A DNA stretch of 64,000 nucleotides from an uncultured Clostridia bacterium (GTDB taxonomy: Bacteria > Bacillota > Clostridia > Oscillospirales > Ruminococcaceae): NCBI GenBank assembly GCA_947586185.1, contig CANPXN010000003.1, forward strand, positions 62,001-126,000, given 5' to 3'. The notes beneath the pieces were generated by a model that saw only the letters and a list, made by a program, of their open reading frames with translations, searched no databases and had not been told where the DNA came from. This document shows, piece by piece, positions 1-7,921 of this stretch (positions are counted from its first letter, which is position 1; every line of letters begins with the position of its first letter). Both the position numbers and the translations under genes were made by a program.

Positions 1-504
1 TCCATCAAGGCGATCTATCCCAAGACTGTTAAGGGTGTCCATTGCAATAGTCTTGTCGCTTCCCCAATGGCAGTAAAAAGCGTCCATACCATATGCTATT
101 TTAGGATAATAATAACGGCAACTTCTCACGGAGCATATGTTCGGCATATTGGTATAATCTGCGTACACAGCCATAAGTCTTGTAATACCGCCCTCAACAG
201 GGAGTTCATAAATTATATCAGCTTCGTCGATTCCATACTGAGGGAGAGCCGCCTTAATATTGCTGACCATAACTGCTGCCGGACGCTTTCCCACTGCGTC
301 TTCATTATAGCCGTATTCTCCTGTCAACGGATTCATTATCTTATTTTGGCTTTGCTCCTCTGCTTTGCTTTCAGCTCCCTCGTCAGTTTCCTCCTGAGCA
401 GAAGTGCTGCTTTCGTTTTCAGAAACGCCCTGTTCTATTTTCGAGCATGCTGTAAAACCGATGCATAGCACAGCCAAAGCAGCAAAAATTCTAAGCTTTT
501 TCAT
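1..504 (-). CDS. DUF3048 (YerB-like) lipoprotein, C-terminus cut off by window edge
   Basis: The gene starts at 504 on the minus strand behind a GAGGAG ribosome site and runs open off the left edge, so only the first 168 codons are present. The product begins MKKLRIFAALAVLCIGFTAC, a lipoprotein signal with Cys20 as the lipidation site. An acidic Ser/Glu-rich linker follows. From about residue 57 it reads NPLTGE, RPAAVMVSN, ADIIYELPVEGGITRLMAVY and later VRSCR and YCHWG, the pattern of the DUF3048/YerB family. That family is extracytoplasmic and lipid-anchored, and its biochemical role is not established. It is divergent from the LRR gene at 796. The family call is from remembered motifs; the truncation is seen directly. 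Confidence 0.85.
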   Translation of the reverse strand, partial: MKKLRIFAALAVLCIGFTACSKIEQGVSENESSTSAQEETDEGAESKAEEQSQNKIMNPLTGEYGYNEDAVGKRPAAVMVSNIKAALPQYGIDEADIIYELPVEGGITRLMAVYADYTNMPNICSVRSCRYYYPKIAYGMDAFYCHWGSDKTIAMDTLNSLGIDRLDG

Positions 505-795
505 TTTTATAACTTTCTCCTCTAATTTTTACATTAATTTTTTAATTATACCTTATTTTTATTAAAATTTTATTAACTAAATATTAATAAAACATGAACA
601 ACATATAACGTCCCATTAAACGTCACAGCGTCATATAAAGACATTTTTATTTGGATATCCTGCCGAACAATAGTTACATGTAATTATTTTATGCCGTAAA
701 TTGCGATAATTTCCATGCTGCAAGATATTTACATTTGTTTCTAATGGATTTAGAATATTTTCATCTAAAAATAAAACATAATACAGGAGACAAAA
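505..795. promoter_or_regulatory. AT-rich divergent intergenic region
   Basis: This 291-base gap separates two divergent surface-protein genes. A minus-strand TATAAT at 550-545 could serve the lipoprotein, but I see no good -35 at the right spacing. For the plus-strand LRR gene only an AGGAG ribosome site just before 796 is clear. No RNA gene or repeat is evident. Confidence 0.35.
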
Positions 796-1692
796 ATGAA
801 AAATCTTAAATTATTAATATCAACCCTAACCGCAGCCGCTACGATCTTGATATCGCCGATCTTTTACGGATCAGCAGAAACCTATGGAGGAAAGCTACAG
901 TACATAACTTCCGAAGACGGCATTATCATTACCGGAGCTGTAAACAACCCAGAAGTCCTTGACATTCCGTCAAAAATAAACGGTAAAAAGGTCATAGAAA
1001 TAAGAGAAAACGCCTTTTTCAAATGCAGAACACTGGAAAGTATAAAAATACCGGAAACCGTAGAAAGACTTGGCCATCATGCTTTTTACGGATGTACAGC
1101 GTTAAAATCAGCCACAATTGAAAGCGAGTTAAGTAAAATCGAAAACGGATGCTTCTACGGCTGTTCTTCACTTAAAAGCCTTGACCTTCCGGACAGCGTA
1201 ACAGAAATTGAGGACTATAGTCTTTTCGGATGCAGCAGGCTTGAAAGAATAAAGCTTCCAAAAAGCATAGTGAATATAGGTCAGTATTCCTTTTCCGGAT
1301 GCAGCGCTCTTGAAAGTATCATTATTCCGGACGGAACGCTTAATATCGGGGATTATGCCTTTTTCCGCTGCGACAGGCTCGACAATGCAATAATACCTGA
1401 TACAGTAATGTCAATGGGGAAATTTTCTTTTGGATTTACCGGAGGCCCTAAGCTTTCGGCAGTGCAGAGCTTTACAATTACCGGCTCAGAGAAAAGCAAT
1501 GCTAAAATATATGCCGACAAAAATTCTCTACGCTTTTCCGATATTGAAAGCACGCCAAAACCGCATAGGGAAATAAATTTCAGCAGGATCATAAAATATG
1601 CCATGATCGCTCTGTCAGTGGTATTTTCAGCTTTATTTTTGAAGCTTGGCATTGATAGCATGACAGTATCAAAAAGGGTACGCAACTATTAA
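796..1692 (+). CDS. BspA-type leucine-rich-repeat (LRR_5) surface protein with C-terminal membrane anchor
   Basis: The product has 298 residues: an N-terminal signal peptide (about 1-27), five to six LRR_5 repeats (about 60-210) with the usual spacing (AFYGCTALKSATI, CFYGCSSLKSLDLPDSV, SFSGCSALESIIIPDG), then a C-terminal hydrophobic helix (about 258-282, IIKYAMIALSVVFSALFL) with a basic tail. That end predicts a membrane-tethered protein facing outward. Unlike the other LRR proteins in this window it has no dockerin. BspA-like repeats in other bacteria mediate surface or host-matrix binding, but the ligand here is unknown. A CAGGAG ribosome site lies seven bases before the ATG. The gene is monocistronic and ends at a shared hairpin. 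Confidence 0.85.
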   Translation: MKNLKLLISTLTAAATILISPIFYGSAETYGGKLQYITSEDGIIITGAVNNPEVLDIPSKINGKKVIEIRENAFFKCRTLESIKIPETVERLGHHAFYGCTALKSATIESELSKIENGCFYGCSSLKSLDLPDSVTEIEDYSLFGCSRLERIKLPKSIVNIGQYSFSGCSALESIIIPDGTLNIGDYAFFRCDRLDNAIIPDTVMSMGKFSFGFTGGPKLSAVQSFTITGSEKSNAKIYADKNSLRFSDIESTPKPHREINFSRIIKYAMIALSVVFSALFLKLGIDSMTVSKRVRNY

Positions 1693-1788
1693 ACGTATCC
1701 TTATATATTCGCTCCCAAGGGCGATCCCTTCGGTCGGATATTTTTCAGTTATTACCTCTGGTAACAAGAAAAAAGGCTCTTTAAACAA

Positions 1789-1837
1789 AAATATTGCTCC
1801 ACCAATTTGGCATGGCATAATTGGTGGAGCAATATTT
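1789..1837. terminator. Bidirectional terminator-like hairpin between convergent genes
   Basis: A perfect 19-bp inverted repeat (1789-1807 and 1819-1837, core GCTCCACCAATT/AATTGGTGGAGC) with an 11-base loop lies between the LRR gene and the convergent phosphofructokinase gene. A/T tracts flank both sides, so it could stop transcription from either direction. Confidence 0.75.
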
Positions 1838-1840
1838 ATA

Positions 1841-3067
1841 TCACAGCCATTCCGGTATTTTAAAATGCACCGGCATACCGTTTTTCATAACAGTATCAAG
1901 CTCACCTTGAATAAGAGGCAGGAAATAGTCCACAGCCTCTGGCAGTACATCATTTCCTTTATCATTTATCCACTTCTCAGGAAAACGTTTCTCATGATTT
2001 GCAACAAGCTCTGCGTCAACAGTTTCAATATTGACGAAGTACGGTTTGTCGCTTACACGGCTGAACATCATCATTTTGCCGCTTTCTCCATTGAGCGCAG
2101 CCTTTACAGCAGCCTCTCCTATAAGCTCTGATTCCTCTATATCAGTTTTAGAGGCAATATGGGAAGCGCATCTCTGCATAACATTCATCTCAATTGAACG
2201 AACCTTACATTTCAGTTCACGGCTAACAAGCTGTTCAAGATATTTTCCTATACCGGACAAATACTTGTGACCAAATGCGTCGTTTGCTCCGGACTGAAAC
2301 TCCTCCCCGGCATAGCCTCCGTCTGAAAGTCTGACTCCCTCTGAAACAGCAGCTACCACAGCCTTATGCTTTTTAAAGGTTTCCTTTATATCATTTATAA
2401 ACTGCTCTGTACTAAATGGCGACTCCGGCAGATAAATAAGGTGGGGAGCGGTTTCGCCATTTGCTCTCAAAAGGCATGTTGAAGCTGTCAGCCAGCCTGC
2501 GTCCCTTCCCATTATTTCAACTATTGTAACTGACTTTGCACTGTAAACTGAGCTGTCCCTCACAATTTCCTGTACAGTAGCAGCAACATACTTTGCTGCT
2601 GAGCCAAATCCCGGAGTATGGTCAGTATACATAAGATCGTTATCAATAGTTTTCGGTATCCCTATAACTCTTATGTCAATATTATTTTTACTGAAATACT
2701 TTGAAAGCTTTACAACGGTATCCATAGAATCGTTTCCGCCTATATAAAAAAACATTCTTATATCGTTGCGTTTAAAGCATTCAACGATTTTTCCGTACAC
2801 CTCGCTACCGCTTTCAAAATCCGGAAGCTTATAGCGGCATGAACCAAGAGCGGTTGAAGGAGTCAGTTTCAAAAGCTCCAGATCGTAATTGGATTCTATG
2901 ATCGTATCCATATCCACAAGCTCGTTATTGATAATACCTTCAATTCCGTTTTTTGAACCATAAACCTTTTTAATATCACCATTTCTTGACGCTATACTAT
3001 AGATCCCGGCAAGTGATGCATTAATTGCACATGTCGGACCTCCGGACTGAGCTACTGCTATATTCAT
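1841..3067 (-). CDS. pfkA: 6-phosphofructokinase, probably pyrophosphate-dependent
   Basis: The 408-residue product is a phosphofructokinase, phosphorylating fructose 6-phosphate to fructose 1,6-bisphosphate in glycolysis. Visible family motifs are AQSGGPTCAIN near the start, IGGNDSMDT (about 100-108), PKTIDNDL (about 128-135) and EIMGRDAGWLTA. In E. coli ATP-PFK the two switch residues are Gly104 (GGDGS) and Gly124 (PGTIDND). Here they are Asp (GGNDS) and Lys (PKTIDND), the combination typical of pyrophosphate-dependent enzymes. PPi use is therefore inferred from two residues. The start has an AAAGGAG site. A rod-like RNA candidate with its own terminator lies about 96 bases upstream on the same strand. 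Confidence 0.93.
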   Translation of the reverse strand: MNIAVAQSGGPTCAINASLAGIYSIASRNGDIKKVYGSKNGIEGIINNELVDMDTIIESNYDLELLKLTPSTALGSCRYKLPDFESGSEVYGKIVECFKRNDIRMFFYIGGNDSMDTVVKLSKYFSKNNIDIRVIGIPKTIDNDLMYTDHTPGFGSAAKYVAATVQEIVRDSSVYSAKSVTIVEIMGRDAGWLTASTCLLRANGETAPHLIYLPESPFSTEQFINDIKETFKKHKAVVAAVSEGVRLSDGGYAGEEFQSGANDAFGHKYLSGIGKYLEQLVSRELKCKVRSIEMNVMQRCASHIASKTDIEESELIGEAAVKAALNGESGKMMMFSRVSDKPYFVNIETVDAELVANHEKRFPEKWINDKGNDVLPEAVDYFLPLIQGELDTVMKNGMPVHFKIPEWL

Positions 3068-3162
3068 CTCTATACTCCTTTAAAATAAAATTCTGACATA
3101 CGATTTTCAATTACCGGTCAAACATATAAACCGGACTCATCAGCTGAACGCTATACTTTAAT

Positions 3163-3258
3163 AAAAAAGCCACGACTTCCGGAGTTTACATTCATAAGAA
3201 AACCTGCACAGCTAATATGCAGATGTTCCTTTGAATACAAGCTCCCGTAATCGTGGCT
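3163..3258 (-). ncRNA. Candidate rod-like small RNA or terminated leader upstream of pfkA
   Basis: Read on the minus strand from about 3258, the sequence folds into a nearly continuous hairpin. Outer stem GCCACGA/TCGTGGC is followed inward by GGAG/CTCC, TTGTATTCA/TGAATGTAA (with two G-U pairs), GGAAC/GTTTT and an apical CTGCA/TGCAG. The 3' arm runs straight into TTTTTT, so the fold ends in an intrinsic terminator. It does not carry the conserved apical loop of SRP RNA, and I cannot match it to a riboswitch class I know. It may be a standalone small RNA or a terminated leader for pfkA, 96 bases downstream. I see no convincing promoter for it. Confidence 0.5.
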
Positions 3259-3760
3259 GATAATTCTGATTTTTTACAAGCCTTACCCCACCCCTCTCAT
3301 CGCAGGATAAGGCCTGTAAGACATACAGATAAATGGATTAACATAACCTTAAAACAATCACACCACGCTGCTCCCATAAAGGCCTCTCCGATACAAACGA
3401 CAAGGCTTGCATCCCTTTACAGAATTCATATAAAATCTTAGTTTTATGCACCAATAATAATGAATTTTATTTCATCACTCAGAAAACAAAAACCGATCAA
3501 GGCGCATACCAAACGCCTGCGTTTTCAAAATAAGTCAGTACTGCATATTCAGCAAATCATTTTAAATGTCATTATATGCTTGCCGACACACCACAGTGTA
3601 AAATGCAATTTGTTTAATAAGAGGCTTGCCCCGTCATTAAACGTAGGCAAGGTACAGCTTTAGCCGCACTGAGTATTCATTGAAGGATTGTACCGCTCAC
3701 TGAATACGGAAATGATACCCCACCTAAGAGGTAGGGGACATCTTGCCCTAAGTTATATTA
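3259..3760. other. Non-coding stretch with multiple inverted repeats, possible structured RNA or IS200/IS605-type remnant
   Basis: About 500 bases without a credible gene. Inverted repeats include 3275-3285 with 3308-3318 (TACAAGCCTTA/TAAGGCCTGTA), GTATTCATTGA with TCACTGAATAC near 3673-3707, and CCCCACCT/AGGTAGGGG near 3718-3737 with one bulged base. GGCTTGCC- and GGCAAGG-type segments recur. Strings of imperfect hairpins like this occur in large structured RNAs and at IS200/IS605 element ends. I cannot decide between them. Short open frames on the plus strand lack ribosome sites and family resemblance. Confidence 0.4.
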
Positions 3761-3922
3761 TAAATTATATCTGTACATGCTGTAGACAATTTCTTTTATC
3801 TATCAACAATTAATATTATAATTTATCATTTTTCCTTTTGCAACGGAGAAAATTGCAGTTTTTTTGTACTTTATTGACATTCTGGCGTCAAACTTTATAT
3901 ACAGTTTTGATAATGTTTATTC

Positions 3923-3968
3923 ACGATTAATCGTAATTATTGACATATTTGCATAAAAAGCGTATAAT
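3923..3968 (+). promoter_or_regulatory. Consensus promoter with adjacent palindromic operator candidate
   Basis: TTGACA at 3940-3945 and TATAAT at 3963-3968 are separated by exactly 17 bases, a perfect vegetative promoter. Just upstream at 3923-3934 is the perfect 12-bp palindrome ACGATTAATCGT, well placed for a dimeric regulator. The start codon of the AraC gene is about 215 bases downstream, leaving a long 5' leader with no recognised riboswitch. Confidence 0.75.
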
Positions 3969-4184
3969 ATAATTAAACAGAAGGGGCGATACCCGACAAT
4001 AACAAACAATAATTCACAAATAATTTACATTTTAGACATAATTTTATTGTCCTGCCTCATAACCGCAGATGACGTTTCCAATCTTTAACATCTTTATATT
4101 CATACTGAATCCAACGAACATACATCCGCTGTCTGCACAATTAGCAGCAGGGCTTTAAAAGCAGTGCGAAAGGAGGTCACTTAT

Positions 4185-5057
4185 ATGGATGAGCTTTATA
4201 CAGATTTTCCTGAAAACGCCGGAAAGGGAACTGCAAGAGTTATATGCACACCAAGTCCCTACGCAAAAAAATATCTATTTTACATTCACGAAGCAGTACA
4301 TATGCACACTAACGAGCCTGTCTGCATAAAGCATGAATGCCTTGATTCATTTATGTTTGGGGTTATATGTCAAGGCAGCGGAACTTTAAGCTACAATGGA
4401 AAAAGCGTCAGGCTCAGCGAAGGGCAATGCTTCATGATCGACTGCCGCAAGCCGTATGAATACACAAACAACGGCAGCCTATGGGACATAATGTGGGTTC
4501 ATTTTAACGGATTTTCAGCTGAATATCTGTACAAGCTGTTTGAGGAAAAGTACAACAATATTTTTGTTCCCTCAATGATGCCGAAAATTGTTTTTACGCT
4601 AAAACAGCTCATAAGCATAAACACTCAGACTAAATCGGCGTACTCCGAGCTTCTCACTTCTCATGCGATAAGCGGTCTGCTTACAACCATCCTTACAACA
4701 AGGGGCATAAACGAAAACAACGGTCTGAGCGATATAAAAAACAAGCTTGAGGGAGTTGTAAACTACATAAACGCTAACTTCACAAAAACTATTAACCTTG
4801 ATAAGCTTTCTGAGCTTTTCTACATAAGCAAATATTACCTTGCAAGAGAATTTAAAAAGGAATACGGCGTAACGATCATACAGTACATCATCTCAAAGCG
4901 TATAGTATACGCCAAACAGCTTCTGAGATTCACCGACAAGCCCATTGATGAAATATCAGAAATATGCGGCTTCAACGACCAGAGCTATTTTGTAAAGCAA
5001 TTTAAAAGATCCGAGGGTGTGACCTGTCTTACATTCAGAAAAATGTGGCGGAGCTGA
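4185..5057 (+). CDS. AraC-family transcriptional regulator
   Basis: The product has about 290 residues. The N-terminal part is a cupin-type sensor domain (GVICQGSGTLSYNGKSVRLSEGQCFMID, about 50-80). The last 100 residues hold the two helix-turn-helix motifs of the AraC family: LDKLSELFYISKYYLAREFKKE, split around LSELFYISKYYLAREFKK, and IDEISEICGFNDQSYFVKQF. I chose ATG 4185 because an AGGAGG site lies eight bases before it; a GTG at 4164 is also in frame but has no site. Such proteins usually activate a nearby sugar-uptake gene set, but none adjoins it here, so the target may be remote or autoregulatory through the palindrome at 3923. Confidence 0.9.
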   Translation: MDELYTDFPENAGKGTARVICTPSPYAKKYLFYIHEAVHMHTNEPVCIKHECLDSFMFGVICQGSGTLSYNGKSVRLSEGQCFMIDCRKPYEYTNNGSLWDIMWVHFNGFSAEYLYKLFEEKYNNIFVPSMMPKIVFTLKQLISINTQTKSAYSELLTSHAISGLLTTILTTRGINENNGLSDIKNKLEGVVNYINANFTKTINLDKLSELFYISKYYLAREFKKEYGVTIIQYIISKRIVYAKQLLRFTDKPIDEISEICGFNDQSYFVKQFKRSEGVTCLTFRKMWRS

Positions 5058-5085
5058 AAACTGCGCTAAACATATACTTTCTTCT

Positions 5086-5116
5086 AAAAACAGCAGATTC
5101 TTATCTGCTGTTTTTT
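5086..5116. terminator. Bidirectional intrinsic terminator
   Basis: AAAAACAGCAGAT (5086-5098) pairs perfectly with ATCTGCTGTTTTT (5103-5115) around a four-base loop. It serves the AraC gene on the plus strand and ybaK on the minus strand; the ybaK stop codon lies inside its T-tract. Confidence 0.85.
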
Positions 5117-5588
5117 ATTCTGATATTATTTCCGCTGTATCCACTTTTATTATCTTCTTTAAATTTTCAAGGCTTGTTTCTATCTGACAGCCGATCCTGC
5201 CTCCGCTGAAATAAATCCTGTCAAACTCCAGTGCGGAGCTGTGTATAGTTGTCCTGAAAAACTTCTTCATGCCTATTGGAGAACAGCCTCCATGGACATA
5301 TCCGGTAAGAGGCAGCAGCTCCTTTGATTTCAGCATTTCAATTGATTTTTCTCCGACGCATGCCGCCGCTTTTTTAAGGTCAAGCTCGTCGCATACCGGG
5401 ATCATGAACACATAATACTTCTTTGACTTTCCAACAGTAACAAGAGTCTTGAACACCTGGCGAGGACTTTCAGCAAGAGCATTGGCGACTTCAATGCCGC
5501 CTACTGCTCCTGTACTGCCGTAAAAATGAGCCTTATACTCTATCTTTTTCTGATCAAGAAGACGCATAACATTAGTTTTCTGTTCCAT
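5115..5588 (-). CDS. ybaK: YbaK/EbsC-family aminoacyl-tRNA deacylase
   Basis: The product (about 157 residues) matches the YbaK family, which hydrolyses mischarged Cys-tRNA(Pro) and so corrects prolyl-tRNA synthetase errors. Visible landmarks are QVFKTLVTVG, FMIPVCDELDLKKAA (with the catalytic-type lysine region) and TGYVHGGCSPIGMKKFF. Length is typical. I placed the start at ATG 5588, seven bases after AAGGTG; a GTG three codons upstream would overlap that site. It is the last gene of the long minus-strand run and follows clpE by 20 bases, so it is probably co-transcribed with it. Confidence 0.9.
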   Translation of the reverse strand: MEQKTNVMRLLDQKKIEYKAHFYGSTGAVGGIEVANALAESPRQVFKTLVTVGKSKKYYVFMIPVCDELDLKKAAACVGEKSIEMLKSKELLPLTGYVHGGCSPIGMKKFFRTTIHSSALEFDRIYFSGGRIGCQIETSLENLKKIIKVDTAEIISE

Positions 5589-5608
5589 AAAAGTCACCTT
5601 AAAAACTG

Positions 5609-7879
5609 TTACAGGTATTCGACCTTTAGCTCATTGCCGTCCGAGGTTATGCCAATACCTGAAACGCCGCCGTTTTGCTCAATAATTATATTTGCGATCC
5701 TGTCCTCGATCTCCTTACGGATAACACGTCTTATATCCCTTGCTCCAAACTTGCTGCCAAAGGATTTTTCAGCAATTGCTTCAAGAGCCTTATCGTCATA
5801 TTTAAAGGTGATATCCTTTTCGGCAAGAGGCTCTTTCATCTCATCCAGCATTAAAGCAGCAATTTTGCAGAAGTCATCCTTAGTGAGAGGCTTAAACACA
5901 ACTACCTCGTCAACACGGCTCAAAAACTCAGGTCTTAAAAATTCACTGAGCGCTTTCATAGCCTTTTCCTTGGAGATATCCTCAGCGGATTTATTAAATC
6001 CGACTCCGGTGGATTTATCGCTTGAGCCTGCATTTGAAGTCATGGCAATAACAGTGTTTTCAAAGCTTACTGTTCTTCCCTGAGCATCGGTAATTCTACC
6101 CTCGTCAAGTATCTGAAGCAATATGTTCATTACATCAGGATGCGCCTTTTCGATCTCATCAAAAAGGATAACCGAATAAGGCTGACGTCTTACCTTTTCA
6201 GTAAGCTGTCCTGCTTCATCATAGCCCACATATCCCGGAGGAGAGCCTATCATTTTTGAAACTGAATGCTTCTCCATATACTCCGTCATATCAAGGCGGA
6301 TAAGAGGCTCTGTCGAGTCAAAAAGCTCTGTTGAAAGAACCTTTACAAGTTCGGTTTTTCCAACGCCTGTAGGACCTACAAATATAAAGGATGCCGGACG
6401 TCTTCTCTTTGAAAGCTGTACCCTTGTACGCTTTATAGCGCTTGAAAGCAGATGTACAGCCTCGTCCTGTCCGATAATTCTTTCTTTAAGATGCTCCTCA
6501 AGAACAGCCATTCTGCTGAACTCAGTTTCTGCAATTTTGCTTGCAGGAATACCAGTCCACAGCTCTATAACCTTGGCTATATCGTTTTCAGTAACCCTTA
6601 CTTCGCTGATTATCTTTTCAAGCTCTTCAAGCCTTTTCTTAACATTGATTATGTCATGCTTTACCTCAGCAAGAGCCTTATAGTCAGGCTCATCCTCCTC
6701 CTCGATGGATTTCTCCATATCAAGCAAAACCTTCAACTTTTTGTTGAGATTATCATACTCCGCAAGCTCAGGAGTCCTGATACATGTACATGCACAGCTT
6801 TCGTCCAAAAGGTCGATCGCCTTATCAGGGAGGAATCTGTCCTGAATATATCTCTCAGAAAGAACAGCACACATGCGTATAAGCTCATCACTAATCTTTA
6901 CTCTGTGATATATCTCATAGTATTTCTTTATTCCCTTTAAAACCTCAACTGTGTCCTCGATAGTAGGCTCGTTTACCGTTACCGGCTGGAATCTTCTTTC
7001 AAGAGCGCTGTCCTTTTCGATATATTTTCTGTACTCGCTGAATGTAGTTGCACCTATTACCTGAACTTCTCCTCTTGACAGAGCAGGCTTTAGTATATTA
7101 GCGGCGTTCATTGAACCCTCAGAGTCCCCTGTACCCACAAGGTTATGGACCTCATCAATAAAGAGAATGATATTACCCTCCTGCTTCACCTCGCTTAAAA
7201 GCCCCTTTACACGGCTTTCAAACTGACCTCTGAACTGTGTTCCGGCAACAAGGGACGTAAGGTCGAGCAAATATATCTTCTTATCGGCGATATTGAAAGG
7301 AACGTCTCCGGAAGCGATTTTCTGGGCGATACCCTCAGCAATTGCAGTTTTACCAACGCCAGGCTCGCCTATAAGGCATGGGTTATTTTTCTGACGCCTT
7401 GATAGTATCTGAATAACTCTTGCAATTTCCTTATCTCGTCCGATAATATTGTCAAGCTTACCCTCCTCGGCACGCTTACTGAGATTTGTACAGTAATTGT
7501 CAAGGAATTTCAGCTTTTTTTCGCCTCGTTTTTTACGAGTTTCATTTTTTACGTTTTTATCGGCTTCTTTTCTGTCGGCAGGAAGATTCTTCCCATCGCT
7601 GTTTTTTGCTCCGCCCAGAATGTTGCTCAGGAACGGAGGCATAACGTCTGAGCCGCCCATTTCAAAATCCTCGCCGTTCATGATCTCCATCATCTGATCT
7701 GACATCTGTTCGATGTCGTCGTCAGTAATACCCATCTGTTCCATGTATTCTGAAACCTGAGGAATGTGCATTTCCTTTGCGCACACCATACAAAGGCCTT
7801 CATTTTTCTTTTCATTGCCCTGCATTGAGGTTATGAATACAACGGCAGGTCTTTTCTTACATCTGCTGCATAAAACCAT
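5609..7879 (-). CDS. clpE: ClpE-like AAA+ ATPase with N-terminal zinc finger
   Basis: The 756-residue product has a short N-terminal zinc finger (CSRC at 4-7 and CMVC at 30-33), then two AAA+ modules with Walker A motifs GEPGVGKTA (about 170) and GPTGVGKTE (about 500), Walker B segments ILFIDEVHNL and VILFDEIEKAH, and between them a UVR-like charged coiled coil (DEPDYKALAEVKHDIINVKKRLEELE). The CXXC-CXXC N-terminus with no Clp_N repeat domain is the hallmark of ClpE, a partner of ClpP in degrading misfolded protein. No CtsR-type heptad repeat is visible upstream. A small hairpin lies between the only good ribosome site and the ATG. Confidence 0.9.
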   Translation of the reverse strand: MVLCSRCKKRPAVVFITSMQGNEKKNEGLCMVCAKEMHIPQVSEYMEQMGITDDDIEQMSDQMMEIMNGEDFEMGGSDVMPPFLSNILGGAKNSDGKNLPADRKEADKNVKNETRKKRGEKKLKFLDNYCTNLSKRAEEGKLDNIIGRDKEIARVIQILSRRQKNNPCLIGEPGVGKTAIAEGIAQKIASGDVPFNIADKKIYLLDLTSLVAGTQFRGQFESRVKGLLSEVKQEGNIILFIDEVHNLVGTGDSEGSMNAANILKPALSRGEVQVIGATTFSEYRKYIEKDSALERRFQPVTVNEPTIEDTVEVLKGIKKYYEIYHRVKISDELIRMCAVLSERYIQDRFLPDKAIDLLDESCACTCIRTPELAEYDNLNKKLKVLLDMEKSIEEEDEPDYKALAEVKHDIINVKKRLEELEKIISEVRVTENDIAKVIELWTGIPASKIAETEFSRMAVLEEHLKERIIGQDEAVHLLSSAIKRTRVQLSKRRRPASFIFVGPTGVGKTELVKVLSTELFDSTEPLIRLDMTEYMEKHSVSKMIGSPPGYVGYDEAGQLTEKVRRQPYSVILFDEIEKAHPDVMNILLQILDEGRITDAQGRTVSFENTVIAMTSNAGSSDKSTGVGFNKSAEDISKEKAMKALSEFLRPEFLSRVDEVVVFKPLTKDDFCKIAALMLDEMKEPLAEKDITFKYDDKALEAIAEKSFGSKFGARDIRRVIRKEIEDRIANIIIEQNGGVSGIGITSDGNELKVEYL

Positions 7880-7890
7880 AAATTAACCGT

Positions 7891-7916
7891 GTCCGCTAAA
7901 AAACGGACTCTCCTTT
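7891..7916 (-). promoter_or_regulatory. Hairpin between the ribosome-site-like AAAGGAG and the clpE start codon
   Basis: On the minus strand AAAGGAGA (7916-7909) is followed at once by GTCCG...CGGAC (7908-7904 with 7895-7891), then eleven AT-rich bases and ATG 7879. The linear spacing is about 30 bases, too long for normal initiation, but the stem could fold it away. An in-frame TAA just before the ATG excludes an earlier start. It may instead be a weak attenuator after the cvpA-like gene. Confidence 0.45.
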
Positions 7917-7921
7917 CATTG

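Noticed and set aside
3092..3145. A CTGATGAG...GAAA arrangement on the minus strand that resembles a hammerhead ribozyme core
   Set aside because: The stem II closing pairs do not meet the GAAA strand cleanly, stem III is only two pairs, and stem I is weak. Most likely chance.
3253..3663. Two short plus-strand open frames (3253-3441 and 3460-3663) in the non-coding region
   Set aside because: No ribosome sites, no family resemblance, and they cross inverted repeats. I treat the region as non-coding.
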